Assembly: GCA_041481485.1 (NCBI GenBank)
Contig: JBGPBY010000009.1
Location: 1 to 32,760, forward strand
DNA from: JBGPBY01 sp041481485
GTDB taxonomy: Bacteria > Acidobacteriota > Terriglobia > 20CM-2-55-15
Length of the DNA: 32,760 nucleotides
Reading direction: 5' to 3'
Part shown: piece by piece, positions 25,217 through 32,717 of the stretch
How the letters are laid out: the number at the start of each line of letters is the position of its first letter
Numbering within the stretch: position 1 is the stretch's first letter
Position numbers and translations under genes: made by a program
Notes under the pieces: generated by a model
Seen by the model: only the letters and a program-made list of their open reading frames with translations
Databases searched by the model: none
Told to the model about the DNA's origin: nothing

Positions 25217-25962
25217 TGGAACCGATCCGCACTATTCGTTTCGACGGCGTGTCGAAATCCTTCGGCGGAAATCACGTCCTGGAAAACGTGTCTTTTGACG
25301 TGCCGCAAGGCGAGGTTTGCTGCATTCTCGGCCGCAGTGGCACGGGGAAAAGCGTCACCCTCAAGCTCCTGATGGGATTGCTCAAGCCAGATTCCGGGAA
25401 GATTTTCATGAATGATCTGGAAATAGAATCGCTCGACAGCGCCCACCTGGTGAAGGCCCGGAAGGCGATGGGCTTTCTGTTTCAATATTCGGCTTTGTTC
25501 GATTCCATGACGGTTGGAGAGAATGTTGCCTTTCCGTTGCGGCGTCATACTTCGTTGTCCGAAAGGGATATCCAGAGCATCGTGCATGAGAAATTGAAAT
25601 CAGTGGGACTCGAGAACAGCTTTAATCAAATGCCGCTCGAACTTTCCGGCGGCATGCGAAAGCGAGCCGGGCTCGCCCGGGCGCTCGCCTTGAACCCTTC
25701 CATCCTGCTGGTCGATGAACCCAGCAGCGGTCTCGATCCGATCACGACGATGGAAATCGACACGCTTCTGCTTGGTCTCAAATCGGCAGAGCAAACCACA
25801 ATGGTCGTTGTCACGCACAATATGACCAGCGCTCGTCGAATTGGAGATCTGTTGATTGTGTTGAACGAGGGTCACGTTGTAGCCCAAGGCACCGTCGAGG
25901 AGTTGGATCGGAGCAAAGTTGATGTTGTGCGGCAATTCATGTCCGCAACGAGAGGGGATTGA
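25216..25962 (+). CDS. mlaF: MlaF-family phospholipid ABC transporter ATPase
   Basis: A 248-residue ABC ATPase that powers the MlaE permease on the cytoplasmic side. Walker A 'GRSGTGKS', the Q-loop in 'FQYSALF', signature 'LSGGMRKR', Walker B 'ILLVDEPSSGLD' and the switch His in 'VVVTHN' are all intact. The GMRKR form of the signature is typical of the MlaF/Mkl subfamily. The in-frame upstream extension to 25069 lies inside mlaE and is rejected. ATG 25216 overlaps the mlaE stop (TGATG), and a GGAG lies upstream. The gene ends 2 nt before mlaD. Confidence 0.95.
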   Translation: MEPIRTIRFDGVSKSFGGNHVLENVSFDVPQGEVCCILGRSGTGKSVTLKLLMGLLKPDSGKIFMNDLEIESLDSAHLVKARKAMGFLFQYSALFDSMTVGENVAFPLRRHTSLSERDIQSIVHEKLKSVGLENSFNQMPLELSGGMRKRAGLARALALNPSILLVDEPSSGLDPITTMEIDTLLLGLKSAEQTTMVVVTHNMTSARRIGDLLIVLNEGHVVAQGTVEELDRSKVDVVRQFMSATRGD

Positions 25963-25964
25963 CC

Positions 25965-27377
25965 ATGGCTGCAACAAAGACAAAGGCGATGGGAGCGTTT
26001 GTGCTGGGAGGACTCCTGCTTTTTGCGGTGGGTCTGTTTCTGATTGGAGACCGCAGAATGTTGTTCTCCGGAAGCGGCGATTATTACGCAGAATTTGCCG
26101 GAATGAGCGGCCTCGAAATTGGAGACAAGGTGCGGGTGGCCGGACTGGATGCCGGGGAAATTACAGACCTCCGCATTCCAGCTGGACCTGGAGTAAAGTT
26201 TCTCGTCAAGTTCAGGGTTATGGAAAGAATGTTTCCGGTAGTCCGGAAGGATTCCCTTGCGACAATCCAAACCGATGGGTTGCTGGGAAATAAATATTTG
26301 CTGATCAGTGCGGGAACGACAGGGCAGGCGCCCCTGGGAAGCATTCTGCCGAGCCGGGAACCGTTTGAACTTGCCGATCTCATGTCGAACGTGGGGGACA
26401 CTGTCAAAATGATCAACCTCACGACCGCCACAGTTCAGGATCGTGTAACTTTCGCGGTGCAGACCCTGTCTGCCACCGCAACACATGTCAACGAAATCGT
26501 GACGTCATCGCAGGATGACATCAAGGCAATGACGGCTGCCACCGGCAGGATCACCAGCGACGCGAGCGTTATCATGGCCCGGCTGAGCGCCGGCGAGGGC
26601 ACGATCGGGAAATTGCTGAAAGACGATACGGTTTACAAGAATATGGCGAACGCTTCTCAGCGCACTGAAGAAATTCTGACAGACCTGCGCCAGACATCGC
26701 AGCAGGTTAGGGAACTCGTGGCGCAGTTCCAATCCGGGAAAATTCCTGAAAACATCGAATCCACCGTGGCAAACGTGCGCGACGCCACGGAAAGGCTCAA
26801 GGTGATGGTTTCCGCACTGCAACCGAGCATCTCTTCAGGCGAAGGCATTACCGCAGACATGCGCGCCATGATGTCGAGTTCGCGCGAAGCCATGTCGGAT
26901 CTTGCGGAAAACATGGAAGCGCTCAAACACGGATTCTTCTTTCGAGGATTCTTCAACAATAGAGGCTTTTTCGATCTCAATACGCTTTCCCTCGCAGACT
27001 ATCAGTCCAAGGAGTTTGCAAAGAAGGCACACAAGGAACGGGAATGGGTCCAGGGAGCCGGGCTTTTTACAGTCAAGGAGGACGGGTCCGAAGAATTGTC
27101 GACAGCCGGCCGCGTCAGTATCGACCAGACATTGGAAGGCTTTCAACGATTCACCGAAGGCATCGCGCTTATTGTTGAAGGCTATTCAGCGCACGGCACT
27201 CCAAGTGAACGATTCATCCGATCCCGCGATCGTTCTTTTCTGGTTCGTGAATACCTCGAAAAGAAATACGCTCTTGGTTCAGACTACGTTGGCGCAATGG
27301 CGATGGGACCCGTTCAATCGCACAGCACGCCGCTGGCGAATGAAGATGGCGTCGCATTGGTTCTGCTGAGGAAATAG
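25965..27377 (+). CDS. mlaD: MCE/MlaD-family protein with OmpA-like C-terminal region
   Basis: A 470-residue substrate-binding component of the Mla system. It has one N-terminal membrane span (about 9-28), an MCE domain (about 39-118, with 'GLEIGDKVRVAGLDAGEI' and 'IQTDGLLGNKYL'), and a long helical stretch (about 130-330) typical of MCE proteins that form a shaft across the periplasm. Unusually, the last 90 or so residues resemble an OmpA-like fold ('IVEGYSAHG', 'RSRDRSFLVREYLEKKY', 'YVGAMAMG'). E. coli MlaD has only about 183 residues. An OmpA-like end could anchor the complex to peptidoglycan; this is inference. ATG 25965 has AGAGGGG seven bases upstream. Confidence 0.85.
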   Translation: MAATKTKAMGAFVLGGLLLFAVGLFLIGDRRMLFSGSGDYYAEFAGMSGLEIGDKVRVAGLDAGEITDLRIPAGPGVKFLVKFRVMERMFPVVRKDSLATIQTDGLLGNKYLLISAGTTGQAPLGSILPSREPFELADLMSNVGDTVKMINLTTATVQDRVTFAVQTLSATATHVNEIVTSSQDDIKAMTAATGRITSDASVIMARLSAGEGTIGKLLKDDTVYKNMANASQRTEEILTDLRQTSQQVRELVAQFQSGKIPENIESTVANVRDATERLKVMVSALQPSISSGEGITADMRAMMSSSREAMSDLAENMEALKHGFFFRGFFNNRGFFDLNTLSLADYQSKEFAKKAHKEREWVQGAGLFTVKEDGSEELSTAGRVSIDQTLEGFQRFTEGIALIVEGYSAHGTPSERFIRSRDRSFLVREYLEKKYALGSDYVGAMAMGPVQSHSTPLANEDGVALVLLRK

Positions 27378-27390
27378 CACCAGTTGGGTT

Positions 27391-29913
27391 ATGAACCATC
27401 AGCCACCGGCATTCTGGAACATCTCCATTGACGAACTGCTTCGCCAACTTCAGTCGACAAAAGACGGACTGAGTCAGAAAGAAGCCCGTGAACGGCTATC
27501 GCGTTATGGTTTGAATCTCCTTAAACCACATAGACGAACGGGCGCGTTCACGCTCCTGCTTGCACAATTCAAGAGTCCGTTGTCTCTGATTCTCTTCTTC
27601 GCCACGGGGCTGTCGTTGTTCCTGGGCAACGCCACGGATGCTTTCATTATTTTGGCCATTGTCCTTGTCAGCGGGTTGCTTGGGTTTTGGCAGGAACGTA
27701 GCGCGAGCAACGCTGTGGAGAGTCTGCTTTCCATGGTAAGGATCAAAGCGGACGTGCTTCGTGAAGGACGCGTCCTGGAAATCCCAGTCGAAGAAATTGT
27801 TCCCGGAGATATCGTCATCCTAAACGCAGGCGATGTGGTGCCGGGAGACTGCCTGATCCAGGAGTCCAAAGATCTCTTCGTCGATGAAGCCATCATGACA
27901 GGTGAAACATTTCCTGTAGAAAAGTCGGTGGGAGTATTGCCGCCTGAAACGCCGCTCGGCCGTCGGACAAATTCACTTTGGATGGGGACACATGTGGTTA
28001 CCGGTACCGGAAAGGCACTTGTCGTAAGCGCAGGCAAAAACACCGAATGCGGGAAGATTTCGGAGAGGCTGAAACTGAGGCCGCAGGAAACGGACTTCGA
28101 GCGCGGCATACGGCAATTTGGCTATTTCCTCATGGAAGTCACGCTGGTGTTAGTGGTCGCCATCTTTGCGGTTAACGTCTATCTCGCGCGCCCGGTGTTG
28201 GATTCCTTCCTGTTTTCACTGGCACTGGCCGTTGGGCTAACGCCGCAACTACTGCCTGCAATTATCAGCATCAACCTTGCCCATGGCGCCAAACGGATGG
28301 CTCGGGAAAAGGTAATCGTCAAAAGGCTTGCCTCGATCGAAAACTTCGGCAGCATGAACGTTATCTGTTCCGACAAGACCGGCACATTGACCGAGGGGGT
28401 TGTTCACCTGCAATCCGCAGTCGATGCGGAGGGCGTTGCAAGCGACAAGGTCCTTTTCTACGCTTATATCAATGCGTTCTATGAGACCGGTTTTACAAAC
28501 CCGATTGATCAGGCCATCCGCACTCATCGCCAGTTTGACCTGACCGGCTATCAGAAGGCAAATGAGATTCCCTATGACTTCCTTCGAAAGCGCCTGAGCA
28601 TACTGGTTTCCCACTCCAATACGAATCTAATGATCACCAAGGGAGCGTTACACAATGTGCTGGACGTTTGTTCCGGCGCGGAAACAGGAAGCGGAACAAT
28701 CGTCGACATTGGGATTATGCGGGAGTCCACCCAGCGACATTTCCAGGAATTCAGCACTCAGGGGTGTCGCACGCTGGGCGTCGCTTACAAAGACATGGGA
28801 ACTCTGTCATCGGTTCGAAAGGAAGACGAAACCGGCATGATTTTTCTGGGATTCCTCGTGTTTTTCGATCCACCAAAGGCCCGGGTCAACGAAACCATTG
28901 GAGAGCTGAAACGTCTTGGAGTTTCACTGAAAGTGATTACGGGCGACAACAGCCTGGTGGCGGCGAATTTCAGCCGGCAAATGGGATTATCGGAGACAAA
29001 GATACTCACAGGTCCCGCTCTCGGACAATTGAGCGACAATGCTTTGCTCCAACGAGTAGCGGATGTGGACGTGTTTGCCGAAATCGAACCCAATCAGAAA
29101 GAACGCATCATTCGGGCTCTCCAGAAAGCAGGAAGTGTTGTCGGATACCTCGGAGACGGCATTAACGATGCCTCGGCGCTCCATGCCGCCGACGTCGGAA
29201 TTTCTGTTGAAAGCGCAGTCGATGTTGCAAAGGAAGCGGCGGATATTGTGTTGCTCGAGAAAGATCTGGGTATTCTGGTGAGAGGTGTACGCGAAGGCAG
29301 GGTGACTTTTGCGAACACACTGAAATATGTATTCATGGCGACGAGCGCAAACTTTGGAAATATGTTCAGTATGGCGGGAGTGTCGCTGTTCATCTCGTTT
29401 CTTCCGTTGCTACCCAAACAGATCCTCCTCACGAATCTGCTCACCGATTTCCCGGAGATGACGATCGCAACCGACAACGTAGACGATGAAATGGTGGATT
29501 ATCCGCGTCGTTGGAATATTAAAGTGATTCGAAAGTTCATGATGACTTTCGGCCTGTTAAGTTCCGTGTTTGATTACCTTACGTTTGGTGCGCTTTTGCT
29601 GGTGTTTCATGCCAACCGGAGCCAGTTCAGGACCGGATGGTTCGTGGAGTCGGTTTGCTCCGCGTCGCTCGTTGTGCTGGTTATACGCAGCCGGAAATCA
29701 TTTTGGAAGAGTAAACCATCGAAATACCTGCTCAGCGCAACAATTCTGACCGTTCTTCTGACGATGATCCTTCCATTCACGCCACTGAGCCCGATCCTCG
29801 GTTTCACCCCGCTGCCGGCAGCATTCCTGTTGATCCTTACAACAATCGTGACCGCCTATATTATTTCATCGGAGATGGCGAAGGCCGTCTTCTACAAGAG
29901 AGTGAAATTCTGA
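27391..29913 (+). CDS. mgtA: MgtA-type P-type ATPase (magnesium-importing)
   Basis: An 840-residue P3B-type ATPase. It has an N-terminal cation-ATPase domain, the actuator 'TGE' (170-172), phosphorylation Asp328 in 'DKTGT', the hinge 'GDGIND' (588-593) and about ten membrane spans. 'GLTPQLLPAIISINLAHGAK' matches the magnesium-type membrane motif (TPE/Q-LLP and a downstream LA.GA) rather than the calcium or heavy-metal types. It is a little shorter than E. coli MgtA (898). It starts 13 nt after mlaD, so it probably belongs to the mla transcript, which is an unusual partnership. No magnesium-sensing leader is possible in so short a gap. Confidence 0.88.
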   Translation: MNHQPPAFWNISIDELLRQLQSTKDGLSQKEARERLSRYGLNLLKPHRRTGAFTLLLAQFKSPLSLILFFATGLSLFLGNATDAFIILAIVLVSGLLGFWQERSASNAVESLLSMVRIKADVLREGRVLEIPVEEIVPGDIVILNAGDVVPGDCLIQESKDLFVDEAIMTGETFPVEKSVGVLPPETPLGRRTNSLWMGTHVVTGTGKALVVSAGKNTECGKISERLKLRPQETDFERGIRQFGYFLMEVTLVLVVAIFAVNVYLARPVLDSFLFSLALAVGLTPQLLPAIISINLAHGAKRMAREKVIVKRLASIENFGSMNVICSDKTGTLTEGVVHLQSAVDAEGVASDKVLFYAYINAFYETGFTNPIDQAIRTHRQFDLTGYQKANEIPYDFLRKRLSILVSHSNTNLMITKGALHNVLDVCSGAETGSGTIVDIGIMRESTQRHFQEFSTQGCRTLGVAYKDMGTLSSVRKEDETGMIFLGFLVFFDPPKARVNETIGELKRLGVSLKVITGDNSLVAANFSRQMGLSETKILTGPALGQLSDNALLQRVADVDVFAEIEPNQKERIIRALQKAGSVVGYLGDGINDASALHAADVGISVESAVDVAKEAADIVLLEKDLGILVRGVREGRVTFANTLKYVFMATSANFGNMFSMAGVSLFISFLPLLPKQILLTNLLTDFPEMTIATDNVDDEMVDYPRRWNIKVIRKFMMTFGLLSSVFDYLTFGALLLVFHANRSQFRTGWFVESVCSASLVVLVIRSRKSFWKSKPSKYLLSATILTVLLTMILPFTPLSPILGFTPLPAAFLLILTTIVTAYIISSEMAKAVFYKRVKF

Positions 29914-29961
29914 AACAGAACCCCGGCGCGCGGGTAGTGTCTCAATTTGAAGCGTGAGACG

Positions 29962-29991
29962 CATTGCCCCTCCTGGACAGGAAGGGCAATG
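29962..29991. terminator. Hairpin after mgtA
   Basis: CATTGCCC (29962-29969) pairs with GGGCAATG (29984-29991), with an inner TCCT/AGGA stem and a 4-nt loop. It lies about 50 nt after the mgtA stop and upstream of the second crp gene. No strong T-tract follows. Confidence 0.5.
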
Positions 29992-30058
29992 GCAGCTTTC
30001 AATTTCAAACTGACCCACTACCGGCGCTCGGGATTACGATCGACGCTCTTTCACTAAC

Positions 30059-30074
30059 TGTGCACTTTTGCACA
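30059..30074. promoter_or_regulatory. Crp-type operator upstream of crp-like gene 2, perfect
   Basis: TGTGCACTTTTGCACA is a perfect palindrome identical to the one at 7069-7084. It ends 36 nt before the start codon of a Crp-type regulator, the classical position for autoregulation, probably repression given the closeness. Confidence 0.65.
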
Positions 30075-30110
30075 TTTGACTTTCGATGTTTGCGGCATGA
30101 TTTGCCCACC

Positions 30111-30797
30111 ATGCAAACGACAAGGGCAAAGAAATCTGCAGTGCGAGGGTTGCGTGTTGATCCTTACCTGCAGAACCTGCTCAAAAACATCGAGGACGGC
30201 AAGACTGTCCTGAAATTTAGTAAAAACGGAACGGTCTTTTCTCAAGGCGAAGCGGCCGATTCCATCTACTTCGTTCAGACGGGCAAGGTGAAAATCACTG
30301 TCGTTTCGGCTGCCGGAAAGGAAGCTGTGCTGTCGATGCTGGGACCTCGCAGTTCGATCGGTGAGGGGTGTCTTGTCGGCCAGACTTTGCGTATCGGTAC
30401 TGCGACTGCAATTCAACCGTCAACGTTGTTCCGCATCGAGAGACGTACCATGCTTCGGGCGCTCCACGCTCAGCCCGAACTTTCCGAGAAGTTCACAGCA
30501 TCATTGTTGTCCCGCAACATCGATTTGGAAGAGGATCTCTGCGATCAGCTTTTCAATCACAGCGAGAAGAGGCTCGCCCGCGTCCTCCTGAAACTTGCAT
30601 GTTTCGGCCAAGCGGAGAACATGCCGGAGGCCAGAATGCCTCGCGTGAGTCACGAGACTCTCGCAGAGATGGTGGGCACCACTCGATCTCGTGTCTCTCA
30701 CTTCATGAACAAGTTCAGGTCGCTGGGACTGATCGACTACAACGGCGAGATCACCGTGAGATCCGAACTGCTCACCGACGTTGTTCTGCACGACTAA
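30111..30797 (+). CDS. Crp/Fnr family transcriptional regulator (paralog 2)
   Basis: A 228-residue regulator with a beta-roll sensor ('FSQGE', 'GKVKITVVS', 'IGEGCLVGQTLR'), a dimer helix and a winged helix with 'HETLAEMVGTTRSRVSHF'. Arg192, Ser193 and His197 replace the Arg-Glu-Arg triplet of E. coli CRP at the same positions as in paralog 1. The two proteins share about two-thirds of residues overall and nearly all of the DNA-binding half. The open frame extends upstream to 29964 through the operator and hairpin, so ATG 30111 is chosen by alignment with paralog 1, although no clear ribosome site precedes it. It is flanked by Crp-type sites on both sides (30059 and 30820). The ligand is unknown. 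Confidence 0.9.
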   Translation: MQTTRAKKSAVRGLRVDPYLQNLLKNIEDGKTVLKFSKNGTVFSQGEAADSIYFVQTGKVKITVVSAAGKEAVLSMLGPRSSIGEGCLVGQTLRIGTATAIQPSTLFRIERRTMLRALHAQPELSEKFTASLLSRNIDLEEDLCDQLFNHSEKRLARVLLKLACFGQAENMPEARMPRVSHETLAEMVGTTRSRVSHFMNKFRSLGLIDYNGEITVRSELLTDVVLHD

Positions 30798-30819
30798 TCC
30801 CATCGCTCCCACCTGTTGT

Positions 30820-30835
30820 TGTGTACAAGTGCACA
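30820..30835. promoter_or_regulatory. Crp-type operator upstream of lipoprotein gene, one mismatch
   Basis: TGTGTACAAGTGCACA fits TGTGCA-N4-TGCACA with one mismatch. It lies in the 87-nt gap between crp-like gene 2 and the lipoprotein, 49 nt before the lipoprotein start codon. Confidence 0.5.
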
Positions 30836-30884
30836 GTGATGAGCCGGAATTCAGGCCATACTGGCCGTTAGTGAAAGGTGTGCT

Positions 30885-31658
30885 ATGAAAAGCTTCTTGA
30901 AACTCGCTTTAATTTCGATCCTGTGGGCTGGCCTTGCTGGCTGTACTGGAAACTCTACGGAAAAGGACGCTGCGGAAGCTCGGGCTACGGCATCAGATGC
31001 TCGAGCCAACGCGGTGGAGGCCGATGCACGTGTTACGGCCGCTGATGCTCATGTCCGGGCTGCGGACGCGGCTGTCGATGCGGCCAATGCCGATGCGCGC
31101 GTTGTCGCAACAAAAGAAACGGCGGTCGTACTCTCCGGCAGAACCTCTGGAACAGGAGTCGTGATTCCATCCGGAACACTGCTGAAGGTCTCTCTACTCG
31201 ACGCTGTCGATTCAGACACTAGTTCAACGGGCGATCATTTTCTTGCGAGCCTGTCGGAAGACGTTGTGAGCGATGGAGTCACGTTTCTCCAGAAGGGCGC
31301 GCAATTTCGTGGCCGAGTTGTTAGTGTAGAGGAGGCCGGCCGAGTGAAGGGCCGAGCCACCATCAGCCTTGCGCTTACCGATATTGTCCAGGGCGACCGG
31401 ATGATTCCAATCACAACCGGAACATTCTCGGCCAGTGCGGACTCCACGGAGAAGCGTGACGCAGGTGTTATCGCCGGTGGCGCTGGAGTCGGAGCGGTGA
31501 TTGGTGCTATCGCTGGTGGAAAAAAGGGAGCAGCGATCGGAGGGGCCACCGGAGGAGGTGCGGGCACCGGTGTCGTCCTCGCCACCAAGGGAAAAGGTAT
31601 TCACTATGGGCCGGAAACGCGCCTGAATTTCACTCTGTCGACTTCAGTCCGATTGTAG
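30885..31658 (+). CDS. Lipoprotein with Ala-rich coiled coil and glycine zipper
   Basis: A 257-residue envelope protein. A lipobox 'LAGC' puts the lipidated Cys at residue 20. Residues 27-75 are Ala/Asp/Arg-rich with heptad-like repeats ('DARANAVEADARVTAADAHV'), a probable coiled coil resembling the periplasmic helices of Lpp-type lipoproteins. A beta-rich module follows (about 85-190, with 'IPSGTLLKVSLLDAVDSDTS'), then a glycine-zipper stretch (about 195-235: 'GGAGVGAVIGAIAGG', 'GGATGGGAG') that could insert in or pack against a membrane. ATG 30885 has AAAGG six bases upstream. It probably has its own promoter under the site at 30820. The function is not known. Confidence 0.8.
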   Translation: MKSFLKLALISILWAGLAGCTGNSTEKDAAEARATASDARANAVEADARVTAADAHVRAADAAVDAANADARVVATKETAVVLSGRTSGTGVVIPSGTLLKVSLLDAVDSDTSSTGDHFLASLSEDVVSDGVTFLQKGAQFRGRVVSVEEAGRVKGRATISLALTDIVQGDRMIPITTGTFSASADSTEKRDAGVIAGGAGVGAVIGAIAGGKKGAAIGGATGGGAGTGVVLATKGKGIHYGPETRLNFTLSTSVRL

Positions 31659-31688
31659 TGAAATGTCTGACTTGCATTCCAGGATTGT

Positions 31689-32033
31689 TCAACAGTTGGC
31701 CCGTCGATCTGAGACTGTCGGACTGGGAAAGGGCGACTGATTCCGGACCATTGAGCAAAGCGATTTCATGTATTGATGGGCCCAGCCCTGACTCAAATAG
31801 TCCTGGGATACTTGAGTCTTTAGGACTCCGATACCACCCCGCGCCGGCAATAGACCCGCAAACCCAATAGGGAGACCGCCCTGCTCCACCAGAGAACTCA
31901 GGCGGTTCATCGGATCGGGATGCCCTTCACCGACGAATTCAAATCGATCCTCAAATACAATGACAATCGCGGCATCCACCCATTGCTCGGGAGTCTTTCT
32001 CAATTCATCGACAAGTTGCTTCATGGATCTCAT
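31689..32033 (-). CDS. Small protein of unknown function
   Basis: About 114 residues from ATG 32033. I recognise no family. It begins 'MRSMKQLVDELRKTPEQWVD', continues with a hydrophobic strand ('AAIVIVFEDRFEFVGEGHP'), and ends in a polar tail. It has no signal peptide, so it is probably cytoplasmic. AAGGAGG is a strong ribosome site but lies 14 nt upstream of ATG 32033. ATG 32063 is also in frame but overlaps that site, and ATG 32024 is a third option. Upstream on the same strand is copy 2 of the 99-nt element with a Crp-type site. It faces the lipoprotein gene end to end with a 30-nt gap. Confidence 0.55.
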   Translation of the reverse strand: MRSMKQLVDELRKTPEQWVDAAIVIVFEDRFEFVGEGHPDPMNRLSSLVEQGGLPIGFAGLLPARGGIGVLKTQVSQDYLSQGWAHQYMKSLCSMVRNQSPFPSPTVSDRRANC

Positions 32034-32148
32034 AGGAAAGATTCCAACCTCCTTATGTTGCAAGGACAGAATGTTAGCGAGATCGTCACAGGAGAATTCC
32101 CGTAATTAGACAGGGTAATCGCTACTCATTAACCATTCGATGCCCAGG

Positions 32149-32247
32149 CTCTTCGAATTCATGCTCGTTCATGAGTGTGCTATCGCTTTCGGAAGGAAGC
32201 TGTGCCTTTGTGCACAGCCTACCGCTACGATCTGAGTGATCGTTGCA
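32149..32247 (-). repeat. 99-nt duplicated intergenic element, copy 2
   Basis: This is the inverted counterpart of 19211-19309, identical at 78 of 99 positions without gaps. The central palindrome is better here: GCTGTGC and GCACAGC form a 7-bp stem. On the minus strand it lies 115 nt upstream of the small gene at 32033, as copy 1 lies upstream of the SYLF gene. Confidence 0.65.
32201..32216. promoter_or_regulatory. Crp-type operator within duplicated element, one mismatch
   Basis: TGTGCCTTTGTGCACA fits TGTGCA-N4-TGCACA with one mismatch. It occupies the same position within its element as the site at 19242-19257. Confidence 0.5.
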
Positions 32248-32342
32248 GCCTTGACGCCCCTTGCGTTTATGTGCGGTTAGACATGGAGGCGTTCTCCGAA
32301 GATCAGACTTTTGTTCTCCCGCGAACGCACGGACTCTGGCTT

Positions 32343-32558
32343 CTAAGACCCCCACATGTGTTCTGGCGGATGGATGATCGTCTCTTCCAAATCCAGGATG
32401 GACGCCGCTTCACTCAGCGATTTGACCTTCCCGTCGTCAATCATGGCCTGAAGCGTGGCGAGCTGTTCTGATTTCAAGCGGCCTTGAGCCAGCGCAAGTT
32501 CCCAGCTTGAAAATTCTGCGGGCGCAGTAGGATCTATCGGATCGGCAGGCGTTGTCAT
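32343..32558 (-). CDS. Small hypothetical protein
   Basis: A 71-residue frame. The N-terminus is Pro/Thr/Ala-rich (MTTPADPIDPTAPAEFSSWE), followed by two amphipathic helices ('ALAQGRLKSEQLATLQAMID', 'SLSEAASILDL'). The composition is protein-like, and the second part resembles a small helical bundle, but I recognise no family. The ribosome site before ATG 32558 is weak. It could be a chance frame. Confidence 0.45.
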   Translation of the reverse strand: MTTPADPIDPTAPAEFSSWELALAQGRLKSEQLATLQAMIDDGKVKSLSEAASILDLEETIIHPPEHMWGS

Positions 32559-32666
32559 GTACCCATGTTACCGGAAATCCTGCAGAATTGAACAAGTTGT
32601 GTGTCGCCAAAGGACTGCGTAACTCACCGTATCAGTACTGCGTGAACAACGAATCGGTTTGGCGCT

Positions 32667-32681
32667 GAACCAAATTGGTTC
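32667..32681. promoter_or_regulatory. Perfect 15-nt palindrome near window edge
   Basis: GAACCAA-A-TTGGTTC is a perfect palindrome upstream of ATG 32558 on the minus strand and of whatever lies beyond the right edge. It may be an operator for an unidentified regulator. Confidence 0.35.
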
Positions 32682-32701
32682 GTGCAATAGAACGGTTGTG
32701 G

Positions 32702-32717
32702 TGTGCAATTCTGCCCA
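32702..32717. promoter_or_regulatory. Crp-type operator near window edge, one mismatch
   Basis: TGTGCAATTCTGCCCA fits TGTGCA-N4-TGCACA with one mismatch in the right half. The controlled gene could be the small minus-strand gene at 32558 or one beyond the window. Confidence 0.35.

Noticed and set aside
27378..27390. Magnesium riboswitch before mgtA
   Set aside because: Only 13 nt separate mlaD from mgtA, leaving no space for a sensing leader.
32175..32471. 98-codon plus-strand frame near the right end
   Set aside because: It overlaps the duplicated element and the more protein-like minus-strand frame, and has no ribosome site.
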